From: Atrichornis clamosus
Taxonomy: Eukaryota > Chordata > Aves > Passeriformes > Menuridae
Direction: 5' to 3'
DNA length: 64,000 nt
Assembly (NCBI GenBank): GCA_013400975.1
Contig: WBMZ01008948.1
Location: 1 to 64,000, forward strand
A program made the translations under genes and the position numbers. Shown in pieces: positions 1-11,160 of this stretch; position 1 is the first letter of the stretch, and each line of letters begins with the position of its first letter. Below the pieces are notes generated by a model. It ran no database searches and was not told the DNA's origin. It saw only the letters and a list, made by a program, of their open reading frames with translations.

Positions 1-86
1 CCGGGGCTGCGCGGGGCCGGGGCCAGCGCGCCCGGGACCGGCGGCTACGGCGGCAGAAACTTAGAGCTTCAAGGCCATTAGTGACA
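1..86 (+). promoter_or_regulatory. CpG-rich edge: possible promoter/first exon of a plus-strand transcript
   Basis: The first 55 bases are very GC- and CpG-rich, then composition drops abruptly to AT-rich. At 84-93 the sequence ACA|GTAAGTTT is a strong splice-donor match on the plus strand. Together these look like the right edge of a CpG-island promoter with a short, probably noncoding first exon ending at 86 and running into an intron. No coding frame can be identified. On the minus strand the same bases could be GC-rich sequence of another kind, so strand and role are tentative. Confidence 0.35.
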
Positions 87-3000
87 GTAAGTTTCTGTAC
101 CTGGCTCCTTTTTAATCTTGGGTTTGAAGGTTGTTGTTGTTGTGAATCTACTAGCGCGAGCGGGGTGTGATTTTTTAAAAAATTTGCACAATTCTTAGGA
201 CACGTGTGTTTTAGTGTCTGTGTTTAGTGCTGTGGTTATGATGTCGAGCAGCAACAATTTTAAATTGTTTGGGTTCCTGGGATCTAATTGGCTATTAAGT
301 TTTTTTGTTTTGGTAAACATTGATATAAACTTACGGGGTGGCATTAATTTAATGCAAAATTTAATGTTGCCATATTCTGAACTTCAGTGCGGGGGACTGT
401 GAGGGGCATTGGTTTTATCGTTTCATTGGTTTTATAATTTCAATTTCAGCTTTGAACCTCAGTGGATTTCATACAATCTTCTTTCATGAGGTTTAAAAAA
501 AACTAAACTTAATTTTTGATCAATAAATCTGGAATCTGTCTTGACATTATGGCTAGATTTTGTTTGTTTAGCTGTGCAGTGCTTTATCTTTAAGTATTTT
601 GGATTTGTTCTCCAACAGACTCAAATTGCAAAGACATTTGCCTAAACCCATTCGTGAAACACCAGACTGTTTGCCCACCGAGCCAGAAGACCTCAGTGGC
701 TATATAGGACACAGGATCCCAGATTTTCTTTCTCATTTCACAGGAGAGAAAATAGCATATGGCTGCAGTGGAAATAGAGATTTTGTAGAAGATAGCTTGT
801 TGAGCATTGCTTTGCAAAATTTCAGAACATTTTCCTGGCAGGATGCATAAACAAAGCTAACCTTGGAGGAGCCCTCAGGTGCTCAGAGCTTCCCTAAAAT
901 GTGCATGGTTTTAGAAACCAAAGCTTTCTCAGTGCTCTCTCCTTGCTTTCCTGCAAGGCCAAATATCAGAGACAATCTCCACCCAGAACCTTCTACTCTA
1001 AGAGGTGGTTTTGGGGGAGAATGTGAGGATTTCAGCATCACTGAAGCAATGAGTGACGTACCCTCAACACAAACATCCCAAAGCCACCTGGGATCAGAAC
1101 TAGGGAGCACTGGAACTGGTGACAGGACGATTTAGAATAGCCAAAGGGTCAGTGTGATCAAAAAATACATAAGCATGACTTTAACCTGGTTGGTCATGGG
1201 ATGCTGCCCTGAAACACAGAGCTACAGCTCCATTTAGGCTACTGGAACATTTCCTCTTCTCATCATGGAGAGTTGTTCTTCAGCACAAACCCCTCCAGAG
1301 TGACATTAAATTGAGAGGAAGGCGTTTGTGGTCAAGGTGTTTTGTGTGACTTGTTAAATATGTTGGGATTTGGAACAATTCCCCTGGCCAGGCTCTTTGT
1401 CAAAAGCTCAGTGCCTCATCTCCTCATGCAGTTTTAGCCTCAGCCAAACCATAACTGTACTATCTTATGAACCCCACAAGAAAAACTGGTTTTGATAATC
1501 CCTTATTTTTACCTCTAGTCAGGCTTTGATATTTTTCTGCTCTGATAATGGGATTAGTACTGATTAACACTGCAATCACTCTCGCTTGCTGATGCAAACA
1601 CACTGAGACAGCCACCTCGGAACTTAGCAGTCAGGATGGCAAATAAGACTGAGAGCTGACACGGGGCATTAAATGTGGCCAAAAATGAAGGAAAACACAA
1701 AAATCTAATGCCTTTTGCATATGGCAGGAGTCACAGTCTGATCAAATAACCACGGACACAGTAAATACGGACAGAGAGCGACAGATGGAATTTTGCTTAG
1801 AATAACTTCAGGGCAAAGTAGTACTTGCAAAGCCAAGAACAAACACAAAAATCCTACTTAAAATGCCTGTATTTTCCCTCAGATAGGCACTATCACTGTA
1901 CAGAGGCCTTGTCTATTTTCTTAAAAACAAATTGAACCCAATTCTGTACTGACATGCAGTGTGATGTGAAGGCTATTCAGTAAATTCCCTGGAGCACTCC
2001 TCCTGCCAATGTGTGTTTATTCCAGACTGTTCCCTGGTCTTTGGGATGGCATCCCATCTCAGAAATGTCTCCCTTGAGCTCCAGCCTTCACATGTATTTC
2101 AGGAAAATGGTGACTCTTGACTAGAATTGCATCTAAGCATGTTCTGGCAGGATAATTAGCAGCTGTGGTATAAAGCAAGGTGGTATTTATCAAATCTGAA
2201 GATTAGTTTTGCTTAATATGTGACTAATTTACTTGAAACTTTTAAGGCTGTTGGTTAGACTGGGTTTATTTTTATAAAATTAAATTTCCATTAATTTAAT
2301 TTTTTCTGATTAATTCCAACAATTCAATGATGTTAGATATGAATATTCTTTGTAAGAAATATCTTTAACTTACGTAAGTATAATATGTCCCATATATGTA
2401 CATGCATTATATGAGGCCAAGAATATTTCAAATTTAGAGCAGAAACATGAAGTGATTAAAATATCTTTACAAAATTAACCATGCCAAAAAAAAAATAGAG
2501 CTTCATTGATAAGATCCATTCTACCCTGCAGAATGGATGTGTGCAGGACTGCAGAACACACATCACAGGATGTGTGGTGATCCCCCAGCTCAGACTGCAG
2601 ATCACTTCAGTACATGGAAATAGCTCTCACTGCTACTCTGTATTGCTTTAAACTCTCTTCTGTGCCAGTGAGATACATTGATAGCTAAACACCCGCTTTG
2701 TATAGGGGAAAAAGGTTTTTGGGGAAAAGTTTTAAATTAAAATACTCTCTAATCCTTAGGGATACCACTTTCCAGGGCGAAAAGGCTCTTTGTAACCTTC
2801 ATATTTTCATCTTGTTTTTTTATGTGAAACAGGTATAAAGATCACACACTGATCATGAAAATGGTTTCTTGGCATCTTCAGATTATTCTCAGAATACTGA
2901 GTAAGGCTGGGAGATGTGGAAGCCACACCTCACCCTGCCAAACTCCCCCTCCTGGCAAAGCAAACGGTGTCTCTTCCCTAAGACAGAAAAGTTGGTGATA

Positions 3001-5749
3001 GAAAAGTGGGGGGTGTCTTGTAAACTGGTTTGGTGTTATCACACACTTATCACCCAAGACTTGTGTCACACTTTTATTTAAGGCACCCAATAAATTCTAT
3101 CAAGCCCTTTCCTGTTGCAATTCCATTGAGGAATGGGAAATGTTACAGCAGTGACAAGGGAAGGGCCAGGAAAAATCTCTCCCTACTTGGAAAGCCCTTC
3201 CAGTAAGGGAGTAAAAGACTGTTGGTATCCTCCGTGCAAAATGCACAGGGAAGAAGGAGGAAATAACCCAGTGACCCTGCATGGGAGGAGAGAGGAGCCA
3301 GGGCATTGCACCATCCCTGCACAGATTGACTCAATGGATTAAGGGATTCTCTAATTCCATGGACTCAGAGTCCTTTTAAGGGGATTACAATGCTGAGAAA
3401 GCTCCACAGTCTTTTCCATAACAACATGGAATAAAGGAAATTTTAAAAAATACATTATGAAATTGTTAAAAAAAAACCCCAGGCTTTTTTTGGACAGTAG
3501 AAAGAAATATTTAAAAAGTTACAAGTTAAAAGTTCACTGATTTTAATGCAAATAGAAACAGAATTGTTTTAATTCTGGAACCACTTTATGTTTTTGTTTT
3601 GGTTGGGTTTTTAAGTAGTCTTTATTGGTCTGTGACTGTTTTGAGACAAGCCTAATTTACAATAATAGGAACCATTTTACCATCCCGCACTTGTGCAGGT
3701 TGCAGTATTATATGGGTATGTCAGCTGTGTATTACTGGGGCAAACAATAAAATTACGATTTTCAAACCTGTTCAGTGTGTAAATATTATTTCCACCTTAC
3801 AGGTTAGGAATGTGGGAATAAAGTTTTATTTCCACTGTAAACTCAATGTGAGAGGATTGGGTCCCCTAGCAACTCAAAGTGGCTGGAATTCAGGTTAAAT
3901 AACCTAAAATCTGTCCAGAAAAGTGGGAGAGATACAGAATGGGAAACACAACCAGTCCAATTCTCTCTGCTCTGCTTTAGTGGCCAAATCATTCTTCCCA
4001 TGGACTAATGGCCATGAGGGGACATCATACCTTTCCCATCTTTCTGTAAACTCATAAAACTTAGCTGTAGATGCATTAAAATTTGTCTGGCTTCTAATAT
4101 TTTTATATAAATTAAGAATTTTAAAATCTGGAAGAAATAAATTCAATTCTTCCTTGACTATAGCTCAAGAATGTGCAATAAAAATGATACATTTCTCTTT
4201 TGAGAAAAATAAAGCACTAAATATTTTTGACATATTCACATTTTGGAACACTTGGCTGCCACATTCTGTTTTTTATTCTGTGGAAAGAACTGTCAATCCA
4301 CAAGGAATAACTGCATCTTTCAAATCAAGGGACCCTGAGCACACCCTTTTCACAGTTGTGAGTTGAGCTGTTGTGGCACGGCAGAACAACCCTCAGGAAA
4401 TGATTCCTGATGGAGAAATCCTGCCTTTCTGTCCATTTCCAGTTTAGGACTCAGAATCAGTCAGGGTATCAACATTCGTGAGACCTCAGGAGCTTCTGAA
4501 TCATCACTCAGAGAGAAATTTAAAGTCCCTTTCCACAGCCACCACTGGGATGTCTGGGGGACAGCCATGTTTTCCTAAATAGTTCTGTCATGTATCCGTG
4601 CAGCCAAAGTGCTGTTCCATCACATTTCCCTTCACTGACTAAACAGTTAAAAATTTGGTTTTGCAATGTTCATTGGACAATTATCTGCCTTACTGCATAA
4701 ATATGCAACCAGGCCATTTTCTCATGTTTATTAGAATTATTTCTGATTAAATGTAGAAAGGACCTCTCTAAAAATCCACTTTCCTACAGAAAGTCACAGG
4801 TCCACACACTCTTGGTTCTTCCTCTCTGTTATCCTTTTCATCCACAAAAAGATTTGAGGCAACCTAACTCAGTCCTGTTTTAGAGAAGCAATTTAATACA
4901 GTACAATCCCTGGGGTGCACTATCTTCCTAAGTGAAAGAGATTTCTTTGTTTTGCTATGGATCATCTCTCCCATATTAAAAATAAAATTAGCCCCACGTG
5001 CAAGCTATTCCCTGAGAAAAGGCAGGAAAGTCATGGATCATCTCACTGAAGTTACTCCACCAAATAACAAAGCAAATAACAGGCAGGTCATTTCTCAAGT
5101 CAGTTGCACTGCACAAGACCAAACAGAAACTCTCCATAATTCTCAGCTATTTCAAGTTAAAATTAAGTTTAGTTGGGTTTAACAAACTCATTGATAAACC
5201 CTGCAGTCTGTGAGTGATTTCTACTTTTTATCATGGAAAAAAGTTATTTTCAGTAATAAGCATGCCAGTTGTAGGCATGCCCTGTGAAATGTGTTTGTGA
5301 TTACAAATGCTTGTTTGTTGAATAAAACCCATGATATGAATTTAATACATGGCAATGTTTGAAAGAGAGGGATGAGTAGTTCTGATGGAATGAAAAAATT
5401 AATCAGAAATCACATTTAGGGGTACAGATACCCACTGAACTCACATATTAACAATATGGTAGTTCTCATTTTAATGAAATAAAACCAAAACAACAAAAAA
5501 GGATGATGAGGTATCCTCAAATCTGAGATGTAAGGGTGGTGAAGACTAGGGGCTTGATCTAAAATCCACTGGAGCCAATCAAGCACCAATATTCAACTTC
5601 AGCCTGATTTTGGATCAAGGTCCTAAGTCTTTTTAATGAAGCAAATGGACATATGAGTATGACAGCCTAAACAGAGAAGAAAAGAATTGAAAGAGCTCAC
5701 TCTCTACATATTTGTAAGCACATACATATACCCACAAAACACAGGCTAT
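87..5749. other. Flanking sequence left of IQSEC1, no recognised gene
   Basis: AT-rich sequence with only short reading frames. One open frame at 619-850 (plus) follows a plausible acceptor (CTCCAACAG at 610-618) but matches nothing I recognise. Plus-strand AATAAA hexamers occur near 520 and 3746. A degenerate foldback repeat lies at 5549-5626, and a small AT-rich inverted repeat near 2278-2305. If the plus-strand first exon at 1-86 is real, this may be its first intron. It may also be an intron of the long IQSEC1 isoform on the other strand. Confidence 0.5.
5549..5626. repeat. Degenerate foldback (palindromic) repeat
   Basis: The left arm GGGCTTGATCTAAAATCCA and the right arm TGATTTTGGATCAAGGTCC are imperfect reverse complements. 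I recall similar palindromes built around GGATCAAG/CTTGATCC as old, widely scattered amniote repeats, probably relics of a non-autonomous DNA transposon. The arms have diverged, consistent with great age. Confidence 0.45.
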
Positions 5750-5778
5750 AATTTCAGTTTACAACAATTTTATTTATT
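5750..5778 (-). terminator. Probable IQSEC1 polyadenylation site
   Basis: On the minus strand there are two overlapping AATAAA hexamers (AATAAATAAA at 5778-5769). About 20-40 nt further downstream comes a GT-rich stretch (CCTGTGTTTTGTGGG, then TATGTATGTGC). This arrangement of hexamer plus GU-rich element is the standard vertebrate cleavage signal. Cleavage should fall at roughly 5750-5758. Confidence 0.7.
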
Positions 5779-6571
5779 GCAGCATATCTAAAATCTCTTC
5801 TTTAGTTAAAAAAAGGAAAAAGGTAAGTAGTGTCTACTACCAAAGATATACAGAATATTGAAATTATGACTATACTGTACATCATCACTGCAATTAAAAG
5901 AACAAATCAGAGTATGTAACACAGCCTATGAACTAAAAACCAAATGATTAAAAAATATATAGTTGCTACTATCCCTAGAAGTACTTTCTGAATAGTGGAC
6001 ATGGTGTTCAGATACAAGTTCTTGTCAATGACAGGAATCTTGTTTAACACTGAGAGATTCCATGGCTGTGCCAGGTGTGAGGCAAACCATCAAATAAAAA
6101 CATGCCAAACTTCCCCTGGCTTTCTCTGGCTAAAAAATCACACCACCACTGCTTTCCAGTCTTTAGCTGTATGAATCAGTTAATAAAACTTAAGACATAT
6201 CAGTGGCTTTGTGGGTTATCAGTATTCTTGTCCACTAAGGCTTCTTTGGTTCTATGATCAGGAGCACTTCACAACAACCTCTTTTGCAAGAATTAGGAAC
6301 TACATCTGAGTAACAAAACAATGAAAGAGCATCAAGGACACACTGAATTACACAGCTCTAGACAGAATTTAGTAGGGCTTCACTCAATTTCATTCATCCA
6401 GGTGGTAACACAGGTACACTTGAGCACAGAATACACAGAAAGCGCTGGTTACACAGAGACCAGTTTCTGTCCTTTCCTTTCTAAGCCTACTCTATGAGGG
6501 GGAAGAAGCGAAGGGGATGAAAAAAAGGAAAAGGAAACTAAATGAGTTAATCCTAGCACAAGTTAATTATT

Positions 6572-6577
6572 TTTATT
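6572..6577 (-). terminator. Possible proximal poly(A) hexamer
   Basis: A single AATAAA on the minus strand lies about 180 nt after the IQSEC1 stop. The downstream sequence is only weakly GT-rich (CTTGTGCTAGG), so it is at best a minor alternative site. Confidence 0.3.
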
Positions 6578-6756
6578 AAAAACTTACAATTTTTCCTCTG
6601 TCTTCACTGTCCTTTAAAAGTACATATAGCAACCTACAACGGCTTAAATGCTTTCAAACAGTGGCCGCTTAGTAGAACAAGGGTGAAAAAACAAACAGAA
6701 ATTAAACGCGGAGCTGCGCTGGGGGAGCTATTTGGAAGTGTGAGATTCCAGCACTA

Positions 6757-7025
6757 CTATTTCTGGAGGCCCACTGTGAGCTGGGCTTTGTGGGCTTCGT
6801 TGAGGCACCTTTGCATGCAGAGAGCCAGGGAGGAGAGGCAGCGCTTACCTGCTTCGGACAGGTCCCGGAGGGAGCTGCTCAGCGCGCTCCGCTTCAGCCC
6901 CTCGCCGCCGGCGTAGCTGTCGTCCAGGCAGGCCCTGGGCAGTGTCCCATTCCCAGAGTCCTTCTTCAGGCTGGAGCACTGGGACATGCTGGGACGCACC
7001 ACCCCCTTCTGCTTCTCGAGCTCCG
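6757..7025 (-). CDS. IQSEC1: IQSEC1 coding exon 12: C-terminal tail and stop
   Basis: This exon encodes the tail from residue 874 to 962. It starts [20 protein letters not shown] and continues through [29 protein letters not shown], a conserved IQSEC tail. Reading on, it ends [15 protein letters not shown] and the TAG at 6757-6759. An internal donor, GCA G|GTAAGC with the last exon base at 6849, would instead splice to a distal exon. IQSEC long isoforms use such a distal exon for a Pro/His-rich tail. I see no such exon in the window, so it would lie left of base 1. The poly(A) signal about 1 kb downstream supports the read-through form as a real terminal exon. The exact tail after GKR is less certain than the rest. 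Confidence 0.85.
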
Positions 7026-7681
7026 CTGGAACAAACAGAGAGGTTGCAGTTTGTGTTTATCCAAACACAGAGAGGTTGCAGTTTGTGTTTATCCACAACG
7101 GACGGTGGGAACGCGCCCGTGTCTGTAGGGATCAGGGGGACAAATGCCAGAGAGGAGCTTCACCCCTCTGCCAACAGCTTAGTGTAGCACAGGGCCTCTT
7201 TTGGGAAAATCAGGAGATTAAATTTCGTGTTTAGACACTCTTGGAACTACCAGCAGAATATATCAATTTGTACCATGGCTTCCGCGGGGATAGAAAACAG
7301 GAATAGCAATGTGGAAATGAAGAAAAAGTCAATGAAACTTATTTGAAGGGCCATCATTGAGATCTTCAGAGTGATGTAAATTATCCCTCAAGTTCTTACT
7401 GCAATTTATAGCACAAATCACAGATCCATCTCTCCCCTGTCTATTGTTATTTGCAGTTTGTCCTGGCTAAACCTCCACTGCAGCTACACTGCAGTAAATA
7501 GGAGTCAATGAAGTCAGCTGGGGCTTAAGATATTATTGGTTTTTACCTCCTTCTTGAGTCAATGGAAAAAGCCACATTATTTTGAACTTTTAAGGAGTTC
7601 TAATGTGTTATACACATATTCAGAATTTTCTTATTTTTGATTAGCTTGAAAATGCTCCATTATATGTACCTTTGTACTTAC
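7026..7681 (-). other. IQSEC1: IQSEC1 intron 11
   Basis: A 656-bp GT-AG intron. Its acceptor end contains a 32-bp tandem duplication (7035-7098). Nothing else was recognised. Confidence 0.9.
7035..7098. repeat. 32-bp tandem duplication, two copies, at the exon 12 acceptor
   Basis: Copy 1 is 7035-7066 and copy 2 is 7067-7098. Both contain ACAGAGAGGTTGCAGTTTGT and then GTTTATCCA; they differ only at the ends. On the gene strand each copy holds a pyrimidine-rich block (AACCTCTCTGT) and an A-containing stretch that could act as a branch region. The nearer copy lies within 10-40 nt of the exon 12 acceptor. Confidence 0.9.
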
Positions 7682-7843
7682 ACTCTATTCTGTGCTTTTC
7701 CATTTCTTGAACTTCTGCAATTGACTCCCTCAAATCATCTGTAAACTTCTTCCTGTCCTGAGGATTTGGTGCATTGAAATTTATGAGTACTTTGATATCT
7801 GCTCCTGGAACAGCTGATGTGAGCCGAATGCCATTGGGATAAT
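7682..7843 (-). CDS. IQSEC1: IQSEC1 coding exon 11: end of PH domain
   Basis: This exon encodes residues 820-873. It reads [54 protein letters not shown]. It completes the PH fold, including the C-terminal helix [18 protein letters not shown]. The acceptor is TCTTCCAG|ATTATC and the donor is GAG T|GTAAGT. It is phase 1 at both ends. Confidence 0.96.
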
Positions 7844-10800
7844 CTGGAAGAAAAAGTCAAGGAAAACTAAGCTCTGATTATTCTAATTGCTTTTCTTTTA
7901 ATAAAAAAACCCCAACCAAAACGGAAGGCTTTTTACTAATATTACCACAGAGGATACAAAGTCAGAGAAACAGAAGTCTGAAGGCACAGAATTAGAATGA
8001 AAATCCCTGAGATACATGGGAACAGCTTAACTGTCAAACACTGAACAAATATTGAAAGATATCTTTATGCAGCTGTTACCCTTAAGGTGCAATATACAGT
8101 ATCTATGAAAAACACCAGAAAAAAGAGCAAAAAACTAAGGGGATAATTTTTTTTCATGGAACAGATCCCACTGCCTACTTTCCCCACTTGTGACCAAGTT
8201 TGGCTGAGTTTAAAGGCTACTTTTAACTCACCATTTGCAGGAAGACAAACACATAGGCAGGTACAGATTTAGTACTTCCTATTGAGTTGTGTTCCCTGTA
8301 CATCCTAATTTCCTTTTTTTTTTTAAATGAAGTTAAAATTTTCTGTGAAATTGCATATTGAAGAAGTAGAAGGACTGGTTTGGTTTTTTCACCCCTCTTT
8401 TGACCCATATTATGGATGTTTTCGTAATAAAAGGCAGATTTTTCAGCAAACTGTCTCTGCCTCTTTTCTAGCTGTACATCTGAAATTTTAAGAGCTGGTC
8501 AAAAATACCTCCTGGTTGAGACACAAGGTTCATTTACAGAAAGATACTTAGAATGAAGATCTATTCTGCTGTAGAAAACAGAATCAGTCTTTGCTTGAAG
8601 CACAGATCTGGAGAAATGGGGTGTCAGAAAACCTCAACATGTGCATTTTAAGTCACAATGTTTTCTTTTACACACCTGCCTTCCCCTTCCTGGTTTGCTA
8701 AAGCTCTCAAATATTTACTTAAGCACTCATGCTGAAGTTCAAGGGCTCCCATGCACTAAAACCTCCCTCCCTCAAGAGCCAGCAGATGATGTCAGGCACT
8801 CTCCTCCCTCACAGCCATGAGGTTTCAACAAGACTTCAACTATTGAGAAAAAGGTACGTGTGCTTTGCCTTTTTAGGAAACCTCAACTTTTGCTTTTTTA
8901 GGAAACCTTAACTCCCAAATCAGAGCTGCAACTAAAAGTGAAGCAAGTCCATTTACCATCCTCAGGGGAAAACAGAGCCACTGCCACGAGCTCAAAGGGT
9001 CCAGAGGGGCAAGAGGGAGGAAGGATTCGGGGTTCTGCTGGGCTCTGCTGTCAACACCTCACACAGAACAGCCAAAGGGCCCCAGTGCAGAGCGGGCTGC
9101 TGCTGGGCAGGCTCAGGTGGAGTGTTGGGAACACTGGCACAGGGAATGCAGCAAACAGCTCGGCACCACTCCAGGCAAAAACATAGAAATGCTTATGAAA
9201 CCAAACAAGGGAACCTGACAACCCTGAGGTCACATGGGCTGGCCCCACATATGAACCAAGAAGGAATCTCCACATAATAAACACACAGATTTTATGGGCA
9301 GAGGTACTTCTCTACACTGTATTGATCAAGCATCAGGAAACACTCATGGCAGTACTTACTGCTTTCAGATACACTCTCTCTGAAGTGATCTGCTCCCCCT
9401 TTAAATTTTGTCAGTGATTTTGACCGAAAATGTAAAATATAGTTCCCTTATGGCCTATTTATCTACTGGACATATATGACATAGTTTTCCCTTTTTGAGC
9501 TCATCCATCCCTCAACATAATTGACTTCTATCATTAAAAGTCAATTCTTGTATCACCAGTGCCTGTCATGTTGTTCAACCTCACCAGCAGCCAAGCCAAC
9601 ATTTTTGCTGCTTCTGCTTTAGCAACACTAAATTTTATTCCCTGGAAACCAGCTGATTGTGACAGCTGCTCCACACAGAGCTACTGAACAGCTGATGACT
9701 CTGGCCAAAATAGCCCAAAGCTTGCTGGGGATAGGGGAAACCAAGAATATGAATTTTACAAATCAAAGGAGAAAAGTACTTCACTTTCCCAACTGGAAAA
9801 TAGTGCATCCCACCTGACAGGCACCAGTATTAGAGGTAGGGTCAGTTCACTAATTCACTGCAGTGAATTCAACTTAGGAGCCCAACTGTGTCTACTAAAT
9901 GTTTCAGTTAAAAAGCCTCCAGTTCACTGGAAGGAATCCAACCCTTTCCTCCTTGTTTCACTACAGATATTTTAAAGATTATTTGATTAGTGTTTCTACT
10001 TAGCATGCTTGTATTTTTTGTATATATTTTATTTAATGTGACACCAGAGGAATTATAAATTCTTCTATTTTTAGTAGAATCCAGGATAGACATATTAGGC
10101 CTTCCTCTCCAAAACGGAATTTTATCTCATATAATGTGTGCACAAGAGAGAGAGAACGCATGTGTAAGCGTATCAATAATCTGAGGGCTACAGAGCTGCT
10201 CTAAGTTCCTTCCCTTTGGAAATCTCCAGGGGCTGTGACTCAGTAACAGCAATGGCTTTTCAGTGAACTGAGCACTGGAGCACATTCTCAAGGACAAGGG
10301 AAAACCAAGAACCCTCCAGGACAGAAAAGCACAGAAACTGCTGCAGGTCACACTGGGCTGTGGCCAATTTATCAGGGAGGTGAAGGTTTGGTTTACAAAC
10401 CATGAAGTCAGGCCAGGCTGGCTCCTTGTGTACCATACAAACAACTCTCTCTGCTGTTACTACTGATGCTGTCTTTGGGCTTAAAAGTAGGATTTTAGCA
10501 AACTATTTGGTTGTTTTGTTGGGTTTTTGTCTGCTAAGACTAATCTTGGACAAGCATTAAAGACAAAAAGAATATTGGAGTGATGCAGATTGCAATATAA
10601 ACAAAAGGTGTCAGAAAATAAGCCAGACTCTGTCCTTTGTATTTAAATTTGAGTGAGTACACATTATCGTAAAAGCTTGCTTAGCGGAAAAGCTAAGACA
10701 TAAATCAGGAAAATAAAGTGTTTACACATATAATTGTAATAGTCATTATTTATTATCATTCTGTTCCAGCTAACTGCACCATTGACTCAGCAACAGATAT

Positions 10801-11060
10801 GTTGGTTTCTTGACAATAATTTTATTCTTTACAACAACACTTTGGGGAAGATTTGGCTTCTGACCACAACCAAAAAACTCTACCAGCAGTCTTGCTGTTC
10901 TATATGCTGACAGCACCTTGTTTTAAATTTAGGGCTAAGTTAAATTCAGAGCAATTTTATTCCTAAACTCAGAATCAAGTCCTGTCCATCCCTTTGATTT
11001 ACACCATTTTTGTTTTATTTATAAGCAAAATGGTCATCTAAAAAGAGAGGAAATACTTAC
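7844..11060 (-). other. IQSEC1: IQSEC1 intron 10
   Basis: A 3.2-kb GT-AG intron. It holds a short imperfect tandem duplication near 8865-8914 and no recognised transposon. The segment around 8940-9190 is richer in GC but has no gene signature. Confidence 0.9.
8865..8914. repeat. 25-bp imperfect tandem duplication
   Basis: Two copies of a unit containing TTTTTAGGAAACCT(C/T)AACT occur with a 25-bp period. Confidence 0.7.
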
Positions 11061-11160
11061 ACTGGTTCTCAAAGAGAAGAACTTGCATTCCATAGAGGGA
11101 AAATGACTGTCGAAAACTGTATGTAACAGAGTTCTTCTTCTTTTGAAAAATCTTGGTCAC
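11061..11160 (-). CDS. IQSEC1: IQSEC1 coding exon 10: PH domain
   Basis: This exon encodes residues 787-819 plus one base. It reads [33 protein letters not shown]. The basic run QKKKN lies in the PH domain and, from work on this family, is part of the phosphoinositide-binding surface. The acceptor is CTTTCAG|GTGACC and the donor is CAG T|GTAAGT, in phase 1. Confidence 0.96.

Larger units (their letters stand above)
5750..6756 (-). other. IQSEC1: IQSEC1 3' untranslated region (read-through form)
   Basis: This AT-rich sequence lies between the TAG at 6757-6759 and the strong poly(A) signal near 5769-5778. No coding exon or recognised repeat is seen in it. A second possible AATAAA on the minus strand lies at 6572-6577, about 180 nt past the stop, and would give a very short 3'UTR. 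The left boundary is inferred from the signal. Confidence 0.65.

Noticed and set aside
1..60. Distal exon for the long IQSEC1 isoform on the minus strand
   Set aside because: None of the three minus-strand frames resembles the GKRGRR-type start or the Pro/His-rich tail of IQSEC long isoforms.
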